Origin: Sphingomonadaceae bacterium
GTDB lineage: Bacteria > Pseudomonadota > Alphaproteobacteria > Sphingomonadales > Sphingomonadaceae
DNA: 9,938 nucleotides
Assembly (NCBI GenBank): GCA_016462305.1
Contig: JAEMTM010000069.1
Span: 1 to 9,938 of the forward strand
Reading direction: 5' to 3'
Both the position numbers and the translations under genes were made by a program. Positions 5,266-9,938 of this stretch are shown in pieces (positions within the stretch are counted from its first letter, which is position 1; the number at the start of each line of letters is the position of its first letter). The notes beneath the pieces were generated by a model. The model made no database searches, was not told the origin of the DNA, and saw only the letters and a program-made list of their open reading frames with translations.

Positions 5266-5958
5266 TTAAGCGTGCCGATACCGCCACAATAACAATGGCC
5301 GCGCCAGCAATAATCCGGCGATAAACCCGCCAATGTGCGACCATATTGCGATAGCGATACCCAAGCTGGGCCCCACAAAACCAAGCGCAAGATTTAACCC
5401 CGCCCAGGCAATGGTTAAATGCAATGGCCGCGCATATTCGGCGGGGATCGGTCCCCAAGCCTTCGGTTTTTTGTTCGGAAAGAGGAGCACAAAAGTCCCA
5501 ATAATCCCCGAAATCGCGCCGCTTGCGCCTATGGCTGGCGCCATCATGTCTAAAGACATCGGCCAAGCCATGAATGACGCAAGCCACTCCATAGCTGCGG
5601 CAACATAAGCCGATCCGATATAAAGCGCGAGATAGAGGCCACCGCCCAATACGCGCTCCACCATTTTGCCGATGAGCAAAAGCATGAGCATGTTCATCAC
5701 GACATGCGCGACACCGCCATGCAGAAACGCCGCCGATAGTGGCGTCAAAAACGCTGGCACCAAAAAACCGACATCGGAAAATGCCGCACTACCGCTGCTG
5801 AGGCGAATCGGGAATAGCCCGCCCGATATGACCGCATATTGCCACCAAGACGGGACCAGCAATATTGCTGCGATCACCAGATTGATGACCACCAATGCAT
5901 TGGTAACAGGGCCACGCGGAAACTGCATATCAGGCCGTGGCCGTTTGACGCTTCTCAC
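5266..5958 (-). CDS. Rhomboid family intramembrane serine protease
   Basis: This is a polytopic inner-membrane protein of 230 residues with about six hydrophobic helices, the basic bacterial rhomboid core. Catalytic Ser146 lies in GASGAISG and catalytic His208 in SHIGGFIAGLLL. The oxyanion-region motif HGGVAHVVMNM supplies His80, His85 and Asn89. All key residues are present, so it is probably active, cutting substrates within or beside their membrane helices. Its substrates cannot be read from the sequence. The start is a GTG 12 bases after the greA stop with no clear Shine-Dalgarno, so it may depend on ribosomes finishing greA. An ATG ten codons in (5928) is the alternative and would still keep the first helix. 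It lies last in a carB-greA-rhomboid string and converges on the DUF4170 gene. Confidence 0.94.
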   Translation of the reverse strand: MRSVKRPRPDMQFPRGPVTNALVVINLVIAAILLVPSWWQYAVISGGLFPIRLSSGSAAFSDVGFLVPAFLTPLSAAFLHGGVAHVVMNMLMLLLIGKMVERVLGGGLYLALYIGSAYVAAAMEWLASFMAWPMSLDMMAPAIGASGAISGIIGTFVLLFPNKKPKAWGPIPAEYARPLHLTIAWAGLNLALGFVGPSLGIAIAIWSHIGGFIAGLLLARPLLLWRYRHA

Positions 5959-5970
5959 CGAAGCGCATGA

Positions 5971-6447
5971 TCAGATAAACTCGATTTTCGAAACGAGATA
6001 ATATTTGTCGCCGGACGGCACAGTCAATTCGACCTCGTCTTCGACAACGCGTCCGATGAGGGCGCGCCCCAATGGCGAATTATACGAAATACGCCCCGCT
6101 TTTGCGTCGGCTTCGGTCTCGCCAACAAGTTGATAGCGCACGGGCTTATCATTTTCATCTAACAAGGTAACGGTCGCACCAAAGACGATTTTGTCGCCCG
6201 ACAGGGTTGAAGGGTCGATAATCTGCGCACGACCAATCTTGTCCTCAATGTCCGAAATCGCGGCTTCAACCTGGCCCTGCCGTTCCTTGGCAGCATGATA
6301 TTCGGCATTTTCCGATAGATCACCATGCGCACGCGCTTCCTCGATTGCTTCCACAATCAACGGCCGCTCATCACGAAGGCGCTTCAGGTCGGTCGTCAGC
6401 TTTTCATAGCCTTCGGCCAACATCGGATATTTCTCAAAACTCGCCAT
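5971..6447 (-). CDS. greA: Transcription elongation factor GreA
   Basis: The protein has 158 residues, exactly the usual GreA length. The N-terminal coiled coil reaches into the RNA polymerase secondary channel. Its tip carries the acidic motif HGDLSENAEYHAAKE with Asp43 and Glu46, which coordinate the Mg ion used to cut backtracked RNA. The C-terminal FKBP-like domain shows IVFGATVTLLDEND, SYNSPLGRALIGRVVEDEVE and SGDKYYLVSKIEF. The frame stays open to a GTG at 6468, but the ATG at 6447 gives the conserved MASFEKYPMLAEGYEKL start and the standard length. An AAGGG lies about 10 bases upstream of it. It follows carB by 97 bases. In that gap lies a potential folded structure that may affect its expression. 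The rhomboid gene follows directly. Confidence 0.97.
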   Translation of the reverse strand: MASFEKYPMLAEGYEKLTTDLKRLRDERPLIVEAIEEARAHGDLSENAEYHAAKERQGQVEAAISDIEDKIGRAQIIDPSTLSGDKIVFGATVTLLDENDKPVRYQLVGETEADAKAGRISYNSPLGRALIGRVVEDEVELTVPSGDKYYLVSKIEFI

Positions 6448-6464
6448 CAGGCAAAAACCCTTCG

Positions 6465-6527
6465 TCACAAAAACATCCCGACGAACGGGTGCTGGTCACC
6501 CATCCGATATGCAGTTCAATTGTCGGG
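6465..6527 (-). terminator. Possible terminator or leader structure between carB and greA
   Basis: Read on the minus strand, CCCGAC (6527-6522) can pair with GTCGGG (6482-6477). Between them GGGTG-ACCAG-CACCC makes a perfect 5-bp hairpin (6501-6487). The outer stem is followed by ATGTTTTTG, a short T-run. This could be a weak terminator after carB or part of the greA leader. The long 5' internal loop (about 20 bases) makes it a poor intrinsic terminator. Confidence 0.3.
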
Positions 6528-6544
6528 GAAAGATACTGCGCCTG

Positions 6545-9500
6545 TTAATAATAGTCTTGAAGTGGCCGAACTTCAAGTTGCCGTTGTTGCAGTGCGGCAA
6601 TCGCCTGCGCAACTGCCACACTTCCCGCAGCCGTAGTATATTGCGAAACCTTGCCCACCAGCGCGGAACGACGGATTTCTTCACTGTCTTTCAGGCTTTG
6701 CCAGCCTTCGGTCGTGTTGAAGATAAGTTGGATTTCGCCATCCTTAATCTTGTCGACAATGTGCGGGCGGCCTTGCGCAACCTTGTTCACGCGCTCGACC
6801 TCTATGCCCTGCGCCAGCAAATAGTCCGCAGTGCCGCCGGTCGCGCAGACGGTGAAACCGCATGCGATAACCTGACGGACGGCAGGCACGATCACCGGCT
6901 TGTCGGTATCTTTCACGGACACGAACAACTTCCCGCTCATCGGCGGTGGCATACGTGCGCCGATTTGTGATTTGGCAAAGGCCGTCGCAAAATCACGGTC
7001 AATGCCCATGACTTCGCCCGTTGATTTCATTTCGGGCGACAGCACGGGATCAACGCCGGGGAAGCGGTCAAAGGGGAACACCGCCTCTTTCACCGCGATA
7101 TAATCAATATCGAGATTGATGGGCGGCAAATCTTTCAACTTCTCACCCGCCATGACGCGCGCGGCGATCTTGGCGATTGGCGCACCAATGGCCTTGGCGA
7201 CAAACGGAACGGTGCGTGATGCTCGTGGATTGACCTCAATGAGGTACACTTCGCCGTCTTTCACGGCAAATTGGATGTTCATCAGGCCGCGCACATGCAG
7301 GTTGACCGCAAGCAATTCGGCCTGGCGGCGGATTTCCGCAATGATGTCGGCAGGCAGGCTATATGGCGGGATAGTGCACGCAGAGTCGCCGCTATGCACG
7401 CCTGCCTCTTCGATATGTTGCAGGATGCCCGCAACCACAACTTCGTCGCCATCGCATAAGGCATCGACATCAACCTCAATCGCGTCACGCAAATAGCTGT
7501 CAATCAAAACCGGCGAGTCGCCGGAGACAATCACCGCTGTCTGAATGTAATTTTCCAACTGCGCTTGCGTATCAACAATTTCCATCGCGCGTCCGCCAAG
7601 CACATAAGATGGCCGCATCAGCACGGGGTAACCAATATTCTCGGCGACCTTGATCGCCTCCTCCCGGCTGCGCGCAATGCCGTTTTCGGGCTGCTTGAGC
7701 TTCAACTTGTTGATCAGCGCGGCAAAGCGTTCGCGGTCCTCGGCCAAGTCAATGGCGTCAGGCGACGTGCCCAAAATAGGAATACCCGCCGCCTCAAGCG
7801 CCTTTGCCAAGTTCAACGGCGTCTGCCCGCCGAACTGGACAATGACACCCTTCAGCGTGCCATTCTGTTGCTCAACATGCAGGATTTCCAGCACGTCCTC
7901 GGCGGTCAGCGGTTCGAAATACAACCGATCCGATGTGTCATAATCGGTCGACACCGTTTCCGGATTACAGTTGACCATGATCGTTTCATAACCTGCATCC
8001 GCCAGTGCAAAGCACGCATGGACGCAGCAATAATCAAACTCGATCCCCTGCCCAATGCGGTTCGGCCCGCCGCCCAAGATGACAATCTTTTCACGGTTCG
8101 TAGGCGCACTCTCACACTCCGGCGTGCCAAAGCTTGGTGCCTCATAAGTGGAATACATATACGGCGTTTTTGCCTCAAATTCCGCAGCACAGGTGTCGAT
8201 ACGCTTGAACACCGGACGCACGCCCAATTTGTGGCGCAGCGCGCGCACTTCGTCTTCGGTCACTGCCCCCGCCATCGCGCGGGCGGCCTGCATCGCAATG
8301 CCCGAACCCCGGCGAATGGCCGTTTCCATGCCAGGCCGTATATTGACCGATTCCACCGCAAGATAGGCAAGCCTTTTGTCGGAAAAGCCCATGGCCTTCA
8401 AACGGCGCAGCGCCTCTTGGCTATTGGGCAGACCGTTGGTCTTGACGTCATTTTCGGCGGCGATGATTTCTTGTAGCCGTTCGAGGAACCATGGGTCGAA
8501 CTTCGCGATGGCATGGATTTCTGCGACGCTCATGCCCTCACGCAGGGCTTGCGCCGCGACCAGCAAGCGGTCGGGTGTTGCGCGGCTGAGTTCCGCCGAT
8601 AATTCATCCTTAGATGCGCCGCGCAGCGCATCGATATAATTGAAGCCCGAAAGCCCAGTCTCCAACCCACGCAGCGCCTTTTGCATGCTTTCATGAATAT
8701 TACGGCCAATCGCCATCACTTCACCCACCGACTTCATCGCCGTGGACAGCAATGGTTCGGCACCCTTAAACTTTTCAAAGGCGAAACGCGGGATTTTGGT
8801 GACGACATAGTCAATCGTCGGTTCAAACGACGCTGGCGTTGCGCCGGTAATGTCGTTGGTAATCTCGTCGAGCGTATAGCCTACCGCCAGCTTCGCCGCG
8901 ACCTTGGCGATGGGGAAGCCTGTGGCCTTTGACGCCAGCGCCGAAGAACGCGACACACGCGGGTTCATTTCGATGACGATCAGGCGGCCATCCTTGGGAT
9001 TTACTGCGAACTGTACGTTCGAACCACCTGTTTCTACACCAATTTCCCGCAAGCAAGCGATACTGGCATTGCGCATGATCTGATATTCTTTGTCAGTCAG
9101 CGTGAGCGCAGGCGCGACGGTGATGGAATCGCCGGTATGCACGCCCATCGGGTCGATATTTTCGATGGAGCAGATAATGATGGCGTTGTCGGCGCGGTCG
9201 CGGACTACCTCCATCTCAAACTCTTTCCAACCGAGCAGCGATTCCTCAATCAACACTTCAGTCGTCGGCGATGCATCCAACCCGCCCGTGACGATATGGA
9301 TAAATTCGTCGCGGTTATACGCAATACCGCCGCCAGTGCCGCCCATGGTGAAGCTGGGGCGGATAATCGATGGCAGGCCCGTGCGTTCCAACACCTCCAA
9401 CGCTTCCTCCATCGAATGCGCGATGCCCGAACGCGCCGATTCCAGCCCGATTTTGGTCATCGCGTCGCGGAACTTGATCCGGTCCTCGGCCTTATCAATC

Positions 9501-9865
9501 GCCTCGGCATCCGCGCCGATCATCTCGACCCCATATTTCGCCAGCGTGCCATCGTTGAACAAAGCCAAAGCGACGTTCAACGCCGTCTGCCCACCCATGG
9601 TAGGCAAAACAGCGTCGGGGCGTTCTTTTTCTATGATCTTGGCGACGATTTCGGGGGTAATCGGCTCAACATAGGTCGCATCGGCCATATCCGGATCGGT
9701 CATGATCGTCGCCGGATTGGAATTGACGAGGATGATACGATACCCCTCCTCCCGCAGCGCCTTACACGCCTGCGTCCCCGAATAATCAAACTCGCACGCC
9801 TGCCCAATGATGATAGGGCCAGCGCCGATGATGAGAATGGATTTTATATCTGTTCTTTTAGGCAT
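6545..9865 (-). CDS. carB: Carbamoyl-phosphate synthase large subunit
   Basis: This cytoplasmic enzyme makes carbamoyl phosphate from bicarbonate, ATP and ammonia, for arginine and pyrimidine synthesis. The ammonia comes from glutamine via the CarA subunit. The protein has 1106 residues, slightly longer than the E. coli form (1073). The first synthetase half opens with ILIIGAGPIIIGQACEFDYSG (10-30), and its ATP-grasp site includes IIRPSFTMGGTGGG (167-180) and IEMNPRVSRSSALASKATG (298-316). The linker/oligomerisation region (about 400-560) ends near FKRIDTCAAEFEAKTPYMYS. The second half repeats the pattern with ILGGGPNRIGQGIEFDY (596-612), LMRPSYVLGGRAM and IEVNPRASRTVPFVAKA (876-892). The MGS-like allosteric domain (about 975-1106) shows GKLFVSVKDTDK, CATGGTADYL and NTTEG. 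The ATG at 9865 is the first usable start and gives the expected N-terminus, although its ribosome binding site is weak. carA is probably upstream, outside the window. Confidence 0.98.
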   Translation of the reverse strand: MPKRTDIKSILIIGAGPIIIGQACEFDYSGTQACKALREEGYRIILVNSNPATIMTDPDMADATYVEPITPEIVAKIIEKERPDAVLPTMGGQTALNVALALFNDGTLAKYGVEMIGADAEAIDKAEDRIKFRDAMTKIGLESARSGIAHSMEEALEVLERTGLPSIIRPSFTMGGTGGGIAYNRDEFIHIVTGGLDASPTTEVLIEESLLGWKEFEMEVVRDRADNAIIICSIENIDPMGVHTGDSITVAPALTLTDKEYQIMRNASIACLREIGVETGGSNVQFAVNPKDGRLIVIEMNPRVSRSSALASKATGFPIAKVAAKLAVGYTLDEITNDITGATPASFEPTIDYVVTKIPRFAFEKFKGAEPLLSTAMKSVGEVMAIGRNIHESMQKALRGLETGLSGFNYIDALRGASKDELSAELSRATPDRLLVAAQALREGMSVAEIHAIAKFDPWFLERLQEIIAAENDVKTNGLPNSQEALRRLKAMGFSDKRLAYLAVESVNIRPGMETAIRRGSGIAMQAARAMAGAVTEDEVRALRHKLGVRPVFKRIDTCAAEFEAKTPYMYSTYEAPSFGTPECESAPTNREKIVILGGGPNRIGQGIEFDYCCVHACFALADAGYETIMVNCNPETVSTDYDTSDRLYFEPLTAEDVLEILHVEQQNGTLKGVIVQFGGQTPLNLAKALEAAGIPILGTSPDAIDLAEDRERFAALINKLKLKQPENGIARSREEAIKVAENIGYPVLMRPSYVLGGRAMEIVDTQAQLENYIQTAVIVSGDSPVLIDSYLRDAIEVDVDALCDGDEVVVAGILQHIEEAGVHSGDSACTIPPYSLPADIIAEIRRQAELLAVNLHVRGLMNIQFAVKDGEVYLIEVNPRASRTVPFVAKAIGAPIAKIAARVMAGEKLKDLPPINLDIDYIAVKEAVFPFDRFPGVDPVLSPEMKSTGEVMGIDRDFATAFAKSQIGARMPPPMSGKLFVSVKDTDKPVIVPAVRQVIACGFTVCATGGTADYLLAQGIEVERVNKVAQGRPHIVDKIKDGEIQLIFNTTEGWQSLKDSEEIRRSALVGKVSQYTTAAGSVAVAQAIAALQQRQLEVRPLQDYY

Positions 9866-9882
9866 AATGTAGGTCCGGAACT

Positions 9883-9938
9883 TCCCTCGCCCCCTTTAGG
9901 GGGAGAGGGACAGGCGCGAAGCGCCAGGGAGAGGGGGG
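9883..9938. repeat. GC-rich double-hairpin intergenic repeat, REP-like, cut by the window edge
   Basis: Two adjacent inverted repeats lie just upstream of carB. The first (9883-9910) pairs TCCCTC with GAGGGA and CCCCC with GGGGG around a TTTA loop, with one G/A mismatch. The second (9913-9925) is a perfect GGCGC-GAA-GCGCC. A purine tract, AGGGAGAGGGGGG, follows and runs off the edge. The purine-rich segment repeats the GAGGG theme of the first arm, so a further inverted arm may lie outside. Such sequences occur many times between genes in sphingomonad genomes, recalling REP-type elements. Here it would be transcribed in the carB leader or the carA-carB gap. Only one partial copy is visible, so repetition cannot be shown from this window. 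Confidence 0.6.

Noticed and set aside
5252..5275. A shared terminator between the convergent DUF4170 and rhomboid genes (GCACG...CGTGC)
   Set aside because: The stem has only 5 bp around a 14-base loop, has no T-run on either side and overlaps the rhomboid coding end. It is too weak to call.
7565..8476. A 303-codon plus-strand open frame opposite carB
   Set aside because: It lies entirely antisense to a fully conserved carB. Its Arg/His-rich, low-order translation is typical of the complement of a GC-rich gene, and no recognisable domain appears.
9090..9674. A 194-codon plus-strand open frame opposite the start of carB
   Set aside because: The Ser/Ile/Met-rich translation mirrors carB codons on the other strand, with no ribosome binding site or family signature. 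It is treated as a shadow.

Overview
The window looks like ordinary chromosome from an alphaproteobacterium, most likely a sphingomonad (Sphingomonadales). Three things point that way. First, the order is enolase - FtsB-like divisome protein - pyruvate dehydrogenase E1 alpha - a reading frame that begins with a lipoyl domain, and PdhB with an N-terminal lipoyl domain is typical of this class. Second, carB, greA and a rhomboid gene lie in line. Third, a DUF4170 protein is present, a small family known mainly from alphaproteobacteria. The genus cannot be fixed from the sequence alone. No mobile element, CRISPR array, tRNA or rRNA was seen, and no gap between genes exceeds about 200 bases.

Layout. 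Positions 1-3052 (minus strand) carry, in transcription order, eno, a small FtsB/DivIC-type gene, pdhA and the 5' end of pdhB, which runs off the left edge. Together they cover the glycolytic step to phosphoenolpyruvate, the entry of pyruvate into the TCA cycle, and one cell-division scaffold protein. A 198-base divergent region (3053-3250) separates eno from a plus-strand cluster of five small genes (3251-5249). Four of these encode small proteins with one or two hydrophobic segments. The first two resemble the enterobacterial YqjD (DUF883-type) and YqjE (holin-superfamily-type) pair, the third and fourth are less recognisable, and the fifth is a soluble DUF4170 protein. Tight spacing, one 20-base overlap and good ribosome binding sites suggest one operon.

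Positions 5266-9865 return to the minus strand: carB (large subunit of carbamoyl-phosphate synthase), greA (transcript cleavage factor) and a rhomboid intramembrane protease, read in that order. The rhomboid gene converges on the DUF4170 gene with a gap of only 16 bases. Upstream of carB, at the right edge, lies a GC-rich double-hairpin sequence that looks like a copy of a dispersed intergenic repeat. It continues past the window.

Most of the window is conserved housekeeping. The least understood part is the five-gene plus-strand cluster, plausibly an envelope or stationary-phase stress module by analogy with yqjDE. That role is inferred. Two starts (pdhA and the DUF4170 gene) are best read as TTG codons placed exactly behind good Shine-Dalgarno sequences.
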